A stretch of DNA of 64,000 nucleotides from Antiquaquibacter soli (GCF_030580675.1 NZ_JAUQUB010000002.1:310001-374000); one strand, 5' to 3'; shown: positions 44,638 through 55,174, counted from the stretch's first letter. Notes: generated by a model not told the origin, from the letters alone. A program made the numbers and translations.

Positions 44638-45126
44638 GTGGCCAGCATCCAGGATTCCATCGACGAGACCGTCGTCGAGAGCTTCACGACTGAGACCCCC
44701 GCCGCCGAGGCGCCGAAGGCTCCCCGCCCCGTTCTGAACGTGTCGGGTGCCGCGGTCGGCCGCCGCAAGGAGGCCATCGCCCGCGTGCGTCTCGTCCCCG
44801 GCGCCGGTACCGCGACCGTCAACGGCCGCGACCTCGCCGAGTACTTCCCCAACAAGCTGCACCAGCAGCTCATCAACGACCCGTTCAAGGTGCTCGACCT
44901 CCTCGGCTCCTACGACGTGACCGCCCGCATCACCGGTGGTGGCCCCTCGGGCCAGGCCGGGGCGCTGCGCCTGGCGATCGCTCGTGCGCTCAACGAGATC
45001 GACCGCGAGAACAACCGACCCACCCTCAAGAAGGCGGGCTTCCTGACTCGTGACGCGCGCGTCATCGAGCGCAAGAAGGCCGGTCTCAAGAAGGCCCGCA
45101 AGGCGTCGCAGTTCTCGAAGCGCTAA
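44638..45126 (+). CDS. rpsI: 30S ribosomal protein S9
   Basis: 162 residues with an acidic N-terminal extension of about 35 residues. The S9 core follows ([20 protein letters not shown]) and ends in KASQFSKR, whose last residues contact P-site tRNA. GTG start after ACTAAGGACTTATTACT. Confidence 0.97.
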   Translation: MASIQDSIDETVVESFTTETPAAEAPKAPRPVLNVSGAAVGRRKEAIARVRLVPGAGTATVNGRDLAEYFPNKLHQQLINDPFKVLDLLGSYDVTARITGGGPSGQAGALRLAIARALNEIDRENNRPTLKKAGFLTRDARVIERKKAGLKKARKASQFSKR

Positions 45127-45145
45127 ACCCGCTTCTCGGGCGACA

Positions 45146-46507
45146 ATGCCTCGTCTCTTCGGCACGGACGGCGTCCGCGGCCTGGCGAACAGCGACCTGA
45201 CGGTCGAGATGGCCCTCGGGCTCGCCCAGGCCGCCGCCGTCGTGCTCGGCAAAGGCCGCGTGGCCGACGGCCGGCGCGCCTCAGGGCGCCGTCCGGTCGC
45301 GGTCATCGCGCGCGATCCGCGGATCTCCGGGGAGTTCCTTGCGGCAGCGGTCGCGTCGGGACTCGCGAGCTCGGGCGTCGACGTGTACGACGCGGGGGTC
45401 ATCCCGACTCCGGCGGCGGCGTTCCTCGTCGCCGACTTCAAGGCCGACCTCGGCGTGATGATCTCGGCGTCGCACAACCCCGCGCCGGACAACGGCATCA
45501 AGTTCTTCGCGACCGGCGGGACGAAGCTGCCCGACGAGGTCGAGGATCGCATCGAAGCCGCCCTGGATGCCCCGAAGCTCAGCCCCACGGGCGGCGACGT
45601 GGGTCGCATCCGTCGCTTCTCCGACGCCGAGGACCGCTACATCGTCCACCTGCTCTCGACCCTCCCGCACCGGCTCGACGGGCTGCACGTCGTGCTCGAC
45701 TGCGCGCACGGTGCGGCCGCGGGCGTGTCGCCGCAGGTGTTCACGGATGCCGGCGCCCAGGTCACCGTGATCGGCGCCGACCCCGACGGACTCAACATCA
45801 ACGAGGGCGTCGGATCGACGCACCTCGGGCCGCTCCGGGCCGCCGTGGTCGCTCACGGAGCCGACCTCGGCATCGCCCACGACGGCGACGCGGACCGCTG
45901 CCTCGCCGTCGACGCGCAGGGCAACGTCGTCGACGGCGACCAGATCATGGCGATCCTCGCCCTGTCGATGCACGAGCGCGGGGTGCTCCACGACAACACG
46001 CTCGTCGCGACCGTGATGAGCAACCTGGGGCTGCGCCGCGCGATGGCCGACCACGGTATCCGGATGCTCGAGACCGCGGTCGGCGACCGCTACGTGCTCG
46101 AGGCGCTCGGCGAGCACGGCCTCTCCCTCGGCGGTGAGCAGTCGGGCCACGTGATCATGACCAAGTTCGCGACGACGGGGGACGGCATCCTCACCGGTCT
46201 GCACGTCGCGGCGGAGATGGCTCGCACCGGCAAGTCGCTCGCGGAACTCGCCTCCGTCATGACGGTCTACCCGCAGGTGCTCGTGAACGTTCGCGGCGTC
46301 GACCACCACGGCCTCGCGGCGGACGAGGTCATCGCCCAGGCCGTGCGCAGTGCGGAGGAGCGCCTCGGTGACTCCGGTCGAGTGCTGTTGCGACCCTCCG
46401 GTACCGAGCCGATGGTGCGCGTGATGGTCGAGGCGGCCGACCAGTCGGTCGCCGACGAGGTGGCGGAGTCCCTCGCCGCGATCGTGCGCGAGCGCCTCGC
46501 CCTGTAG
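45146..46507 (+). CDS. glmM: Phosphoglucosamine mutase
   Basis: 453 residues. Phosphoserine S109 in [15 protein letters not shown], the metal loop DGDADRC and the late [14 protein letters not shown] phosphate-binding loop are present. It makes glucosamine-1-phosphate for UDP-GlcNAc, downstream of the GlmS encoded 2.3 kb away. It starts 19 bp after rpsI with no clear ribosome-binding site and is probably read through from rplM-rpsI. Confidence 0.96.
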   Translation: MPRLFGTDGVRGLANSDLTVEMALGLAQAAAVVLGKGRVADGRRASGRRPVAVIARDPRISGEFLAAAVASGLASSGVDVYDAGVIPTPAAAFLVADFKADLGVMISASHNPAPDNGIKFFATGGTKLPDEVEDRIEAALDAPKLSPTGGDVGRIRRFSDAEDRYIVHLLSTLPHRLDGLHVVLDCAHGAAAGVSPQVFTDAGAQVTVIGADPDGLNINEGVGSTHLGPLRAAVVAHGADLGIAHDGDADRCLAVDAQGNVVDGDQIMAILALSMHERGVLHDNTLVATVMSNLGLRRAMADHGIRMLETAVGDRYVLEALGEHGLSLGGEQSGHVIMTKFATTGDGILTGLHVAAEMARTGKSLAELASVMTVYPQVLVNVRGVDHHGLAADEVIAQAVRSAEERLGDSGRVLLRPSGTEPMVRVMVEAADQSVADEVAESLAAIVRERLAL

Positions 46508-46510
46508 CCC

Positions 46511-46523
46511 CCCGCAGCGCGGG
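46511..46523 (+). terminator. Short GC hairpin after glmM
   Basis: CCCGC/GCGGG with loop AGC, four bases after the glmM stop. The larger palindrome that follows is listed separately. Confidence 0.5.
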
Positions 46524-46527
46524 CGCT

Positions 46528-46596
46528 CCGAGTTGCGAGTTCCGCACCTTCGCAGACCCGTGCCAGCCGCACGAGGGTGCGAAAGTCGCAACTCGG
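46528..46596. repeat. Long imperfect palindrome after glmM
   Basis: CCGAGTTGCGA (46528-46538) pairs exactly with TCGCAACTCGG (46586-46596). Inside, CGCACC pairs with GGTGCG, with a 4-nt internal loop on each side and a loop of about 27 nt. Besides termination, the shape fits a dispersed intergenic repeat of the REP/MITE remnant kind. Confidence 0.55.
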
Positions 46597-46636
46597 CGTC
46601 GCGACCGACGCGTGGCGAGCTGAGTTCACGACCCGC

Positions 46637-46642
46637 TAGCCT
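46637..46642 (+). promoter_or_regulatory. -10 box TAGCCT for a leaderless gene
   Basis: Ends 6 nt before the ATG at 46649. No ribosome-binding site is present. Confidence 0.6.
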
Positions 46643-46648
46643 GACCGC

Positions 46649-47749
46649 ATGATCCAGTCGATCCTCACCAAGATCTTCGCCGGCGCCTTCCTCGGTGGTG
46701 TGGTGGGGGCTCTCGTCACGGGGGACTGGATCTACATCCTCGTGTGGGCGTTCGCGATGTCCGCGTTCATCCTCCTCGCGGTGTTCGGCGGCGTGCGGCG
46801 GGGTCGCGGTGCTGACCCGTTCGCGGTGGCCCGCGTGGAGACCGTCACGCGAACGGGACGGGAGCAGGACGGCGCTCAGGAGCTGGCGGTCCGCCTGACG
46901 GTCGCCCCAGAGGGCGAGAGCGCCTACCAGACCACCACGCTGACGCACGTTCGCACGGACGAGCTGCGCACCTTCACTCCCGGGACGATCGTGATCGTCG
47001 GAAGGCTCGGTCCGCAGCGCCCGGATGTCACGATCACGCCCGTCGGGCCCGAAGCGGTGACGGCGCGAGCGCAGCAGGCGCGTACCGATCAGTCGATCAT
47101 CCCGCCCGCGTCATCCGTACCCGCGTGGGAGACGGCGACCACGACGACGCCGGGCACGCTCCGGCCGGGCACGCGACTCATTCCTCGCGGCGGGCAGCTC
47201 GCGATCTCGCTCTCGATCATCCTCGTGACGGCGGTCGCCACGACGATCCCTGCCTGGGGGTCCATCGCGCGGGCCGCCGAGAGCGCCGCCGCCGCGGACT
47301 GGGACGGCACGAACCTCATCACGGGACGATTCCAGCAGGACGCGGTGGATGCCGTGGCCGAGGTCGTCGGCGGCTACGAGTTCACGAACATCGGTTTCTA
47401 CGACACCTATCTCGTGGTGGACGCGCCGACCACACCCGGGGCGACGACGACCGACACCTACATGTACCGCTACGGCCGAGCCTGGCGCGAGGGTCCCGAG
47501 TTCATCCAGCCGACCGATCTTGAGGCCGAGCTCTTCGACGGCTCCGGGCTCGACTTCGGACAGGTCGCCGCGGCCGCCGAGCTCGCCCTCGAGGATGCCG
47601 CACTCGACAACGCCGACGTCTACGCGTCGGTCGCGCGCGACCCCGCAGCCGAGGTGGACGGGCCGATCATCAGTATCTACGTCTCTGGCGATTACGGCAG
47701 CAAGTCGTACGTGTTCGACTTCGACCTGCGCCTCGTGCGCAGCAGCTAG
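46649..47749 (+). CDS. Hypothetical membrane protein
   Basis: 366 residues. Two membrane spans at the N-terminus (about 8-25 and 27-48), a cytoplasmic or linker domain with beta-type sequence (55-135) and a Thr/Pro linker come first. A third span (about 188-210) follows, then an outer domain of about 155 residues rich in Asp, Ala and Tyr. No family or catalytic motif recognised. Alone between glmM and the converging coaA gene. Confidence 0.75.
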   Translation: MIQSILTKIFAGAFLGGVVGALVTGDWIYILVWAFAMSAFILLAVFGGVRRGRGADPFAVARVETVTRTGREQDGAQELAVRLTVAPEGESAYQTTTLTHVRTDELRTFTPGTIVIVGRLGPQRPDVTITPVGPEAVTARAQQARTDQSIIPPASSVPAWETATTTTPGTLRPGTRLIPRGGQLAISLSIILVTAVATTIPAWGSIARAAESAAAADWDGTNLITGRFQQDAVDAVAEVVGGYEFTNIGFYDTYLVVDAPTTPGATTTDTYMYRYGRAWREGPEFIQPTDLEAELFDGSGLDFGQVAAAAELALEDAALDNADVYASVARDPAAEVDGPIISIYVSGDYGSKSYVFDFDLRLVRSS

Positions 47750-47760
47750 CAGCTCGCCGG

Positions 47761-48708
47761 CTAGTTCTTGCGCAGCAGCACGCTGTGCACGGCGTGGCTC
47801 GCGCCCTTGCGCAGCACGAGGTTGGCGCGCGCCCGCGTCGGCAGGATGTTCTGCACGAGGTTGGGCTCGTTGATCGACTTCCAGATCGAGGATGCCCGTG
47901 CCCGGGCCTCCTCCTCGGTGAGCGACGCGAACCGGTGGAAGTACGACAGCGGGTTCGAGAACGCCCCGCGCTGCAGCGAAAGGAAGCGCTCCTCGTACCA
48001 GCGCGCGATGTCGGTCGTGCGGGCATCCACGTAGATCGTGAAGTCGAAGAGGTCGCTCACCGCGAGACTGCGGCCGGAGGGGGCCGGCTGGAGCACGTTG
48101 AGGCCTTCGACGATGAGCACATCGGGGGAGTGCACGGTGATCTCGGCATCCGGCACGATGTCGTACGCGAGGTGAGAGTAGAAGGGGGCGCGGACCTCGG
48201 GCTCGCCCGCCTTGACCCGGCTCACGAAGCGCAGCAGCGCACGCCGGTCGTAGGACTCCGGAAAGCCCTTGCGTTCCATGAGCCCGCGGCGCTCGAGCTC
48301 GGCGTTCGGGTAGAGGAACCCGTCGGTCGTGACGAGCTCGACGCGCGGCGTGCCCTCCCACCGGGTGAGGAGTTCGCGGAGCAGTCGGGCGACGGTCGAC
48401 TTGCCGACGGCCACCGAGCCGGCGACCCCGATCACGAAGGGCGTCGGCTGCGAGGTCGTCCCGAGGAAGGTGCTCGTGACATCGTGCAGGTGCTGCGCGC
48501 CCTCCGCGTAGAGGCTGAGCAGCCGGGACAGGGGGAGGTAGACCTCTTCGACTTCACGGAGGTCGAGGGCATCCCCGAGTCCGCGCAGTTCGACGACCTC
48601 GGTCTGGGTGAGGGGCGCCTCCATGCGTGGCGCGAGGGCCGCCCAGTCGCCCCGGTCCAACTCGATGAACGGCGACACGTGGCCGGTCGAGGAGGAGGGC
48701 TCAGGCAT
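47761..48708 (-). CDS. coaA: Pantothenate kinase, type I
   Basis: 315 residues, standard for CoaA. P-loop GSVAVGKST (K103); the family stretches [25 protein letters not shown] and [17 protein letters not shown] follow. It phosphorylates pantothenate, the first and regulated step of coenzyme A synthesis. The start at 48708 was taken because TAGGCT lies 7 nt upstream; the frame is open 19 codons further, overlapping the glmS promoter region. Divergent from glmS. Confidence 0.95.
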   Translation of the reverse strand: MPEPSSSTGHVSPFIELDRGDWAALAPRMEAPLTQTEVVELRGLGDALDLREVEEVYLPLSRLLSLYAEGAQHLHDVTSTFLGTTSQPTPFVIGVAGSVAVGKSTVARLLRELLTRWEGTPRVELVTTDGFLYPNAELERRGLMERKGFPESYDRRALLRFVSRVKAGEPEVRAPFYSHLAYDIVPDAEITVHSPDVLIVEGLNVLQPAPSGRSLAVSDLFDFTIYVDARTTDIARWYEERFLSLQRGAFSNPLSYFHRFASLTEEEARARASSIWKSINEPNLVQNILPTRARANLVLRKGASHAVHSVLLRKN

Positions 48709-48715
48709 CCCGACC

Positions 48716-48721
48716 AGCCTA
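48716..48721 (-). promoter_or_regulatory. -10 box TAGGCT for leaderless coaA
   Basis: Read on the minus strand, it ends 7 nt before the coaA ATG. Confidence 0.6.
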
Positions 48722-48750
48722 GCGGCGAGGGTGAGCACAGTTCGGCCAAC

Positions 48751-48756
48751 TACAAT
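48751..48756 (+). promoter_or_regulatory. -10 box TACAAT for leaderless glmS
   Basis: A near-consensus hexamer ending 7 nt before the glmS ATG. The 30 bp between it and the coaA box is all the room shared by the two divergent promoters. Confidence 0.7.
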
Positions 48757-48763
48757 CGACCCC

Positions 48764-50617
48764 ATGTGTGGAATCGTGGGCTACGTCGGCGACAACAAGA
48801 GCCTGGAGGTGCTCCTCGGCGGCTTGAAGCGGCTCGAGTACCGCGGCTACGACTCCGCGGGCGTCGCGGTGCTCGACGAGTCGGGAAGCCTCGGCACGCG
48901 TAAGCGCGCGGGCAAGCTCCAGGTGCTCGTCGACGACCTCGCCGACCGGCCGCTCGGCAACGGATCGACCGGCATCGGCCACACGCGCTGGGCGACGCAC
49001 GGCGGCCCGACCGACCGCAATGCCCACCCGCACCTCTCCGCCGACGGCAAGCTCGCGCTCATCCACAACGGCATCATCGAGAACTTCGCGGAGCTCAAGG
49101 CGGAACTGCTCGCCGAGGGCGCCGAGTTCACGAGCGAGACGGACACCGAGGTCGCAGCCCTCCTCGTCGGCAAGGCCTACGCCGAGTCGGGCGATCTCAC
49201 CGAGGCCCTGCGCGCGGTCGTCCAGCGCCTCCACGGCGCGTTCACCCTCCTCGTGATGCACGAGGACCAGCCGGGCGTCGTCGTCGGCGCCCGCCGCAAC
49301 TCCCCTCTCGTGATCGGGCTCGGCGACGGCGAGAACTTCCTCGGCTCCGACGTGGCGGCGTTCGTCGAGTACACGCGACGCGCCGTGGCGATCGGCCAGG
49401 ACCAGATCGTGACGATCCGCACCGACTCGGTCGACGTCATCGACTTCGACGGCAACCCGGTCGAGGCCGACGAGTTCGAGATCGCGTGGGATGCCTCCGC
49501 CTCCGAGAAGGGCGGCTGGTCGAGCTTCATGGCGAAGGAGATCAGCGAGGAGCCGGAGGCGGTCGGCAACACGATCCTCGGGCGCACCCACGACGGACTC
49601 GTGCACCTCGAGGAGCTCGCGCCGATCGGCGATGCAGCGCTCAAGGACGTCGACCGCATCGTCATCATCGCGTGCGGCACCGCCGCTTATGCCGGGATGC
49701 TCGGCAAGTACGCCATCGAGCAGTGGGCGCGCATCCCGGTCGACGTCGAGCTCTCGCACGAGTTCCGCTACCGCGACCCGATCCTCTCCGACCGCACCCT
49801 GGTGATCTCGATCAGCCAGTCGGGCGAGACCATGGACACGCTCATGGCGGTCAAGTACGCGATGGCTTCCGGCGCTCACGTGCTCTCGGTCTGCAACACC
49901 CAGGGGGCGACGATCCCGCGCGAGTCCCACGCCGTCGTCTACACCCACGCGGGGCCCGAGGTCGCGGTCGCGTCGACGAAGGCGTTCGTCGCCCAGGTCA
50001 CGGCGCTCTACCTCATCGGACTTCACCTCGCCGCCGTGCGCGGCACCCTCGACGAGGCGGCTCACCGCTCCGCCGTCGACGAGCTCGCATCGGTGCCCGC
50101 GAAGATCTCCGAGGTGCTCGAGGTCTCGCAGGCGGAGATCGGCCAGCTGGCGCGCTGGATGACGGAGACGCAGTCGGTGCTGTTCCTCGGCCGGCACGTG
50201 GGCTTCCCGGTCGCGCTCGAGGGGGCTCTCAAGCTCAAGGAGCTCGCCTACATCCACGCCGAGGGCTTCGCCGCGGGCGAGCTCAAGCACGGCCCGATCG
50301 CGCTCATCGAGCCGGGCCAGGTCGTGTTCGTGATCGTGCCGAGCCCGCGCGACCCGTCGTCGCTGCACCCCAAGGTCGTCTCCAACATCCAGGAGATCCG
50401 CGCCCGGGGCGCTCGCGTCATCGCGATCGCCGAGAAGGGGGATGCCGCCGTCCTCCCGTTCGCGGACGAGGTCATCCCGATCCCGCTCGCGGGCTCCCTC
50501 TTCGAACCGCTGCTCGCGGTGGTGCCGCTGCACATCTTCGGCATGGAGCTGGCAGCCGCGAAGGGGCTCGACGTGGACCAGCCGCGCAACCTCGCCAAGT
50601 CCGTGACCGTGGAGTAA
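48764..50617 (+). CDS. glmS: Glutamine-fructose-6-phosphate aminotransferase (isomerising)
   Basis: 617 residues. The start must be this ATG because the Cys after Met ([10 protein letters not shown]) becomes the N-terminal nucleophile of the glutaminase domain (1-225). Two SIS isomerase domains follow, ending in the conserved [13 protein letters not shown]. It makes glucosamine-6-phosphate, committing carbon to cell-wall amino sugars. No glmS ribozyme could fit, since the -10 box lies 7 nt from the start. Confidence 0.98.
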   Translation: MCGIVGYVGDNKSLEVLLGGLKRLEYRGYDSAGVAVLDESGSLGTRKRAGKLQVLVDDLADRPLGNGSTGIGHTRWATHGGPTDRNAHPHLSADGKLALIHNGIIENFAELKAELLAEGAEFTSETDTEVAALLVGKAYAESGDLTEALRAVVQRLHGAFTLLVMHEDQPGVVVGARRNSPLVIGLGDGENFLGSDVAAFVEYTRRAVAIGQDQIVTIRTDSVDVIDFDGNPVEADEFEIAWDASASEKGGWSSFMAKEISEEPEAVGNTILGRTHDGLVHLEELAPIGDAALKDVDRIVIIACGTAAYAGMLGKYAIEQWARIPVDVELSHEFRYRDPILSDRTLVISISQSGETMDTLMAVKYAMASGAHVLSVCNTQGATIPRESHAVVYTHAGPEVAVASTKAFVAQVTALYLIGLHLAAVRGTLDEAAHRSAVDELASVPAKISEVLEVSQAEIGQLARWMTETQSVLFLGRHVGFPVALEGALKLKELAYIHAEGFAAGELKHGPIALIEPGQVVFVIVPSPRDPSSLHPKVVSNIQEIRARGARVIAIAEKGDAAVLPFADEVIPIPLAGSLFEPLLAVVPLHIFGMELAAAKGLDVDQPRNLAKSVTVE

Positions 50618-50658
50618 CGTCCCGCCAGTCCCGTCGGTAGGGGGGAGAAGAGGTCACC

Positions 50659-51033
50659 GTGATCGTGGGGATCGGAGTAGACGTCGTCGACCTCGCTCGA
50701 TTCGAGCGGGCGCTCGTGCGCACGCCCACCCTCACCGACCGGTTGTTCGCCCCCAGCGAACAGGTCAAGGACGGCAAGCCGATGCCGCTGCGGTCGCTCG
50801 CGGGCCGATTCGCCGCGAAAGAGGCCCTCATCAAGGCTCTCGGCGATTCCACCGGGGTGCGCTGGCACGACATGCTCGTCGTGAACGACCCGCTCGGCAA
50901 TCCCGCTTTCGAGCTTCAGGATTCCACTCGCGCGATCGCCGAGTCCCGCGGCATCACCGCGATCCACCTGTCGATGAGTCACGACGCGGGCATCGCCATC
51001 GCGTACGTCGTCGCCGAGGCGGAACGGCCGTGA
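50659..51033 (+). CDS. acpS: Holo-[acyl-carrier-protein] synthase
   Basis: 124 residues. Mg/CoA motifs GIGVDVVDLARFERAL and GRFAAKEALIKALG are intact. It transfers the phosphopantetheine arm of CoA to acyl carrier protein, and so is functionally linked to CoaA nearby. GTG start after AGGGGGGAGAAGAGG, a strong ribosome-binding site. Overlaps alr (GTGA). Confidence 0.95.
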   Translation: MIVGIGVDVVDLARFERALVRTPTLTDRLFAPSEQVKDGKPMPLRSLAGRFAAKEALIKALGDSTGVRWHDMLVVNDPLGNPAFELQDSTRAIAESRGITAIHLSMSHDAGIAIAYVVAEAERP

Positions 51034-52124
51034 GCCGGGTCGCGACGGTGAGCCTCGGGGCGATCGCGCGCAACGTCGAGACTCTCCGGGCTGCGGCCGG
51101 GGGAGCGCCGGCGATGGCGATCGTCAAAGCGAACGGTTACGGGCACGGAGCGGTGCCCGCAGCGCGGGCGGCGCTCGAGGGCGGAGCAGGATGGCTCGGG
51201 GTGGCCACGATCGACGAGGGGCTCGAGCTGCGGGCATCCGGAGTCGACGCTCCCGTCCTCGCGTGGCTGCACGAGACGGACGCGGACTTCGCCTCGGCGG
51301 TCGAGGCCGACCTCGATCTCGGGGTCAGCTCGCTCGCGGAACTCGAGGCGGTCGCGGCGGTCGGGGCCGGAGCATCCGTTCAGCTGAAGGCCGACACCGG
51401 GCTCGGCCGCAACGGTGCCACCGACGCCGAGTGGCCGGAGCTCGTCACGGCGGCGGCTGCGCTCCAGTCCGCGGGCCGCGTGCGCGTGCGCGGCGTCTGG
51501 AGCCACCTCGCCAACGCGGGCCGCGCCGAGGATCTCGAGCAGGTCGCGCGCTTCACGCAGGCGCTCGAGGCCGCGACCGACGCGGGCCTCGATCCGGAGC
51601 TCGTGCACCTCTCGGCCACCGCCGGCGCCCTCGCCGTGCCCGAGGCGAGGTTCGGGATGGTGCGGCTCGGTGTCGGCATCTACGGACTCTCCCCGCTCGA
51701 CTCGACGAGCTCGGCCGACCTCGGGCTGGTTCCGGCCATGACCCTCTCGGCGACCGTCGCCTCGGTCAAGCGCGTTCCCGCCGGTCACGGCGTCTCGTAC
51801 GGCTACGACCACCGCACGACGGGCGAGACCTCGCTCGTCCTCGTGCCGCTCGGCTACGCGGACGGCATCCCGCGCAGCGCGTCCGGTCGAGGTCCGGTGT
51901 CCATCAACGGCGTGACGCACCGCGTCGCCGGTCGGGTCGCGATGGACCAGGTGGTGCTCGACGTGGGCGACGCGACCGTCGCAGAGGGCGATCGCGCCGT
52001 GCTGTTCGGCGACCCCGCCACAGGGGTGCCGTCGGCGGATGACTGGGCGCTCGCCGCCGGAACGATCAACTACGAGATCGTCACGCGCATCGGATCGCGC
52101 GTGCGCCGGGAGTACGTCCCATGA
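51030..52124 (+). CDS. alr: Alanine racemase
   Basis: 364 residues. PLP lysine K33 in MAIVKANGYGHGAVP, and the catalytic tyrosine Y257 in VSYGYDHRT. Supplies D-alanine for peptidoglycan. GTG start overlapping acpS; ATGA overlap with tsaE. Confidence 0.96.
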   Translation: MSRVATVSLGAIARNVETLRAAAGGAPAMAIVKANGYGHGAVPAARAALEGGAGWLGVATIDEGLELRASGVDAPVLAWLHETDADFASAVEADLDLGVSSLAELEAVAAVGAGASVQLKADTGLGRNGATDAEWPELVTAAAALQSAGRVRVRGVWSHLANAGRAEDLEQVARFTQALEAATDAGLDPELVHLSATAGALAVPEARFGMVRLGVGIYGLSPLDSTSSADLGLVPAMTLSATVASVKRVPAGHGVSYGYDHRTTGETSLVLVPLGYADGIPRSASGRGPVSINGVTHRVAGRVAMDQVVLDVGDATVAEGDRAVLFGDPATGVPSADDWALAAGTINYEIVTRIGSRVRREYVP

Positions 52125-52588
52125 TCATCGCGACCCCGGACGACATGGAGGCCCTCGGAGCGCGCGTCGCGGCCGAACTCCGCGCGGGCGATCTCGTGCT
52201 GCTGAACGGCGAGCTCGGCGCCGGCAAGACGACGTTCACGCGCGGCCTGGGCGAGGCGCTCGGCGTGCGGGGCGCGGTGACGAGCCCCACGTTCGTGCTC
52301 GCCCGCACGCACCCGCGTGCCGAGGGGGCGCCGCTCGTGCACGTCGACGCGTACCGGCTCGGGAGCGCCATCGAGCTCGACGACCTCGACATCGATTTTG
52401 AGGGCTCGATCGTCGTCGTCGAGTGGGGCGACGGTCTCCTCGACGGCGTGAGCGACTCCTGGCTGCGCATCGACATCGATCGGCCGCACGGCGGCGAGGC
52501 CGACTCGGAGGCCGAGCCGCGCACCGTGACGATCGCGGGCGTCGGTCCGCGCTGGGAGGGGGTGGACTGGGATGCTCCTCGCCATTGA
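52121..52588 (+). CDS. tsaE: tRNA t6A modification ATPase TsaE
   Basis: 155 residues. Walker A GELGAGKTTFTRGL (K36), then TSPTFVLARTHP, HVDAYRL and VVEWGDGL, all family marks. Acts with TsaB and TsaD to place threonylcarbamoyl on A37 of ANN-decoding tRNAs. Overlaps tsaB by 17 bp. Confidence 0.95.
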   Translation: MIIATPDDMEALGARVAAELRAGDLVLLNGELGAGKTTFTRGLGEALGVRGAVTSPTFVLARTHPRAEGAPLVHVDAYRLGSAIELDDLDIDFEGSIVVVEWGDGLLDGVSDSWLRIDIDRPHGGEADSEAEPRTVTIAGVGPRWEGVDWDAPRH

Positions 52589-53192
52589 CACCTCGGCCGG
52601 CACGACGGTCGCCGTCGTGGACCGGGAGCGGGGCATCCTCGCCGAGCACTCGACAGCCGATACGCGGTCGCACGCCGAAGTCATCGGCACCCTCATTCGC
52701 GCGAGCCTCGATGACGCCGGTATCGCCGTAACTGACTTGTCCGGTGTCGCTGCGGGGATGGGCCCGGGCCCGTTCACGGGGCTGCGCGTCGGCATCGCCG
52801 CCGCTCGAGCGTTCGCCGTCGGTGCCGGCAAGCCCGTCGTGCCCATCGCCAGCCACGACGCCATCGCCTTCGGTCTCGGTCTCGGCGCGGACGACCCGGT
52901 CGTCATCGCGACCGATGCCCGGCGGCGCGAACTGTTCTATTCCGTCTACCGCGGAACGGATGACGCGGGCCTGCCCGTGCGCACCCTCGGGCCCGCGCTC
53001 GCCAAGGCCGCCGAGCTCGAGCTCCCCGCCGGCCACCGACTGATCGAGGCCACCGAGGTGTCCGCGGGGGCGCTCGGCATGCTCGCCGAGACCCTGTACG
53101 CGAACGGCCGCGCGTTCGCCCCCGACGAGCCGCTGTACCTGCGCTCGCCGGACGTCACCCTCTCCGCCGGCCCGAAGCGGGTGACCTCGTGA
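52572..53192 (+). CDS. tsaB: tRNA t6A modification protein TsaB
   Basis: 206 residues: MLLAIDTSAGTTVAVVDRER at the start and GPGPFTGLRVGIAAARAFAV. ASKHA-fold partner that stabilises TsaD. Start inside tsaE; GTG of rimI overlaps the stop. Confidence 0.94.
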   Translation: MLLAIDTSAGTTVAVVDRERGILAEHSTADTRSHAEVIGTLIRASLDDAGIAVTDLSGVAAGMGPGPFTGLRVGIAAARAFAVGAGKPVVPIASHDAIAFGLGLGADDPVVIATDARRRELFYSVYRGTDDAGLPVRTLGPALAKAAELELPAGHRLIEATEVSAGALGMLAETLYANGRAFAPDEPLYLRSPDVTLSAGPKRVTS

Positions 53193-53671
53193 CCTGGCAG
53201 CTGCGCCGCGCGACGCCCGCCGACCTTGACGCGATCATGGCGATCGAGGAGCGCGTCTTCGAGAACGACGCGTGGTCGCGCGACATCATGGCGGCCGAAC
53301 TCGGCGACCGGCACGGGCACTACCTCGTCGCCGTGCGCGTCGACCACCCGAGCGATCTCGTGGGCTACGCGGGGCTGCGCTCGCCGCGCGGCGAGCCGCA
53401 GGCCGACATCCAGACCATCGCAGTCGCCGAGCACGCGCGCCGCCAGGGACTCGGCCGGGTTCTGCTCCAGTCGCTCATCGCGGAGGCGCGCGACCGGGGT
53501 GCCGCGGAGCTCTTCCTCGAGGTGCGCGCCGACAACCCCGGCGCCCAGTCGCTGTACGGGATGCTCGGCTTCGAGCCGATCGCCGTCCGCCCCCAGTACT
53601 ACCAGCCCGACGGCGTCGACGCGATCGTCATGCGGTTGGAGATCCCGCGCCCGGAGGTGACCGTCGCATGA
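53189..53671 (+). CDS. rimI: Ribosomal-protein-alanine N-acetyltransferase RimI
   Basis: 160 residues of GNAT fold, with [20 protein letters not shown] as acetyl-CoA-binding loop and [20 protein letters not shown] as the RimI-type C-terminal motif. It acetylates the N-terminus of S18 and possibly others. The position between tsaB and tsaD is the usual one in actinobacteria. GTG start. Confidence 0.92.
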   Translation: MTWQLRRATPADLDAIMAIEERVFENDAWSRDIMAAELGDRHGHYLVAVRVDHPSDLVGYAGLRSPRGEPQADIQTIAVAEHARRQGLGRVLLQSLIAEARDRGAAELFLEVRADNPGAQSLYGMLGFEPIAVRPQYYQPDGVDAIVMRLEIPRPEVTVA

Positions 53672-54735
53672 GCATCCGCGAACCCCTGGTCCTCGGAATC
53701 GAGACGAGCTGCGACGAGACCGGCGTCGGCGTCGTCCGCGGCACGACCCTGCTGTCGAACGTCATCGCCTCGTCCATGGAGGAGCACGCGCGCTACGGCG
53801 GCGTGGTCCCGGAGGTCGCCGCGCGAGCGCACCTCGAGGCGCTCGCCCCCACGCTGCGGCGAGCGCTCGACGAGGCCGGTGTCACACTCGACGACCTCGA
53901 CGCGATAGCGGTCACGAGCGGCCCGGGGCTCGCGGGGGCGCTCATGGTCGGAGTCGGCGCGGCGAAGGCGCTCGCCGTCTCCCTCGACACCCCTCTGTAC
54001 GCGGTCAACCACCTCGTGGGGCACGTCGGCGCCGACATCCTGACCGACGGGACGAGCGGGGCGGATGCCGCGATCGAGTACCCGACCGTCGCGCTCCTCG
54101 TCTCGGGCGGCCACACGTCTCTGCTCCTCGTCCGCGACCTCGTCGATGACGTCGAGCTGCTCGGCGAGACGATCGACGACGCCGCGGGGGAGGCCTTCGA
54201 CAAGGTCGCCCGGCTCCTGGGGCTGCCCTACCCCGGCGGGCCGGAGATCGACCGGGCTGCGGTCGGCGGGGATCCGACGGCCATCCGGTTCCCGCGCGGA
54301 CTCAGTCTGCCGAAAGACATGATCAAGCACCGGTACGATTTTTCATTCTCCGGACTCAAGACCGCCGTCGCCCGCTGGGTGGAGCGCGAGCGCGACGAGG
54401 GTCGCGAGATCCCCCTGGCGGACGTCGCCGCGAGCTTCCGCGAAGCGGTCGCCGATGTGCTCCTCACCAAGGCCGTCGCGGCGTGCACCGACCTCGGAGT
54501 GCCGCGGCTCCTGCTCGGCGGCGGTGTCGTCGCGAATGCTCGAGTGCGGGAGCTCGCCGCCGAGCGGTGCGCCGCGGCGGGCATCCGGCTTCGCATCCCG
54601 CCGCTGTCTCTGTGCACCGACAACGGCGCCATGATCGCGGCGCTCGGGGCGCAGCTCGTCATGGCCGGGCGCTCTCCCTCCGGCCTCGGATTCGGCGCCG
54701 ATTCGACGCTTCCGGTGACGAGTATCCAGGCCTGA
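53668..54735 (+). CDS. tsaD: tRNA N6-adenosine threonylcarbamoyltransferase
   Basis: 355 residues. ASKHA fold with [12 protein letters not shown] at the start. Metal ligands are H115 and H119 in NHLVGHV and D318 in CTDNGAM. It carries out the last step of t6A synthesis. ATGA overlap with rimI; end of the acpS-alr-tsaE-tsaB-rimI-tsaD series. Confidence 0.97.
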   Translation: MSIREPLVLGIETSCDETGVGVVRGTTLLSNVIASSMEEHARYGGVVPEVAARAHLEALAPTLRRALDEAGVTLDDLDAIAVTSGPGLAGALMVGVGAAKALAVSLDTPLYAVNHLVGHVGADILTDGTSGADAAIEYPTVALLVSGGHTSLLLVRDLVDDVELLGETIDDAAGEAFDKVARLLGLPYPGGPEIDRAAVGGDPTAIRFPRGLSLPKDMIKHRYDFSFSGLKTAVARWVERERDEGREIPLADVAASFREAVADVLLTKAVAACTDLGVPRLLLGGGVVANARVRELAAERCAAAGIRLRIPPLSLCTDNGAMIAALGAQLVMAGRSPSGLGFGADSTLPVTSIQA

Positions 54736-54764
54736 GGGCCGCCCGTAACACGCCGCGACACCGG

Positions 54765-54793
54765 TTGACACCTGTCTGGCGCGCTGCCACTAT
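54765..54793 (+). promoter_or_regulatory. Promoter upstream of the first DUF4190-type gene
   Basis: TTGACA at 54765-54770, a 17-bp spacer and CACTAT at 54788-54793; the gene has a good AAGGAG 7-12 nt before its ATG at 54836. Confidence 0.6.
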
Positions 54794-54835
54794 GGGCACC
54801 GCTATTCCAGCAACCATCAGCTAAGGAGCTACTCC

Positions 54836-55117
54836 ATGACCGAACCCGTCGTGCCCGCGCCGGCGCCCGCCGCGCCCGTCGCCAAGTGGAACGTCCTGTC
54901 GATCGTCTCGCTCGTCACCTCGATCGTGGGTCTCAGCATCGTCGGCATCATCACCGGCCACATCTCGCTCAGCCAGATCAAGAAGACGGGCGAGCAGGGC
55001 AACGTGCTCGCCATCATCGGCCTCGTGCTCGGCTACCTCGGCCTCATCGCGGGCCTCATCCTCATCATCGCGTGGATCGGCATCTTCGCCGCCGCGACGT
55101 CGGTGCAGACCTACTAG
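54836..55117 (+). CDS. Small DUF4190-type membrane protein
   Basis: 93 residues: a Pro/Ala-rich N-terminal 20, then two hydrophobic hairpin-like spans (about 22-43 and 57-85) around SQIKKTGEQGNVLAIIGLVL, typical of DUF4190. Function unknown. Own promoter, Shine-Dalgarno and terminator. A related longer gene follows at 55183. Confidence 0.85.
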   Translation: MTEPVVPAPAPAAPVAKWNVLSIVSLVTSIVGLSIVGIITGHISLSQIKKTGEQGNVLAIIGLVLGYLGLIAGLILIIAWIGIFAAATSVQTY

Positions 55118-55131
55118 TACCCGGTTCGTCA

Positions 55132-55163
55132 AGCGGGGTCGCGCCTCTCGGCGCGGCCCCGCT
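55132..55163 (+). terminator. Terminator between the two DUF4190-type genes
   Basis: A 14-bp stem with one T-G pair and loop TCTC (55132-55145 with 55150-55163). Confidence 0.85.
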
Positions 55164-55168
55164 CGCGT

Positions 55169-55174
55169 TATAGG
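55169..55174 (+). promoter_or_regulatory. -10 box TATAGG for a leaderless gene
   Basis: Ends 8 nt before the ATG at 55183, directly after the preceding terminator. Confidence 0.55.

Noticed and set aside
48709-48763. glmS ribozyme or riboswitch upstream of glmS
   Set aside because: Only about 55 bp separate the coaA and glmS starts and the -10 box is 7 nt from the ATG, leaving no room.
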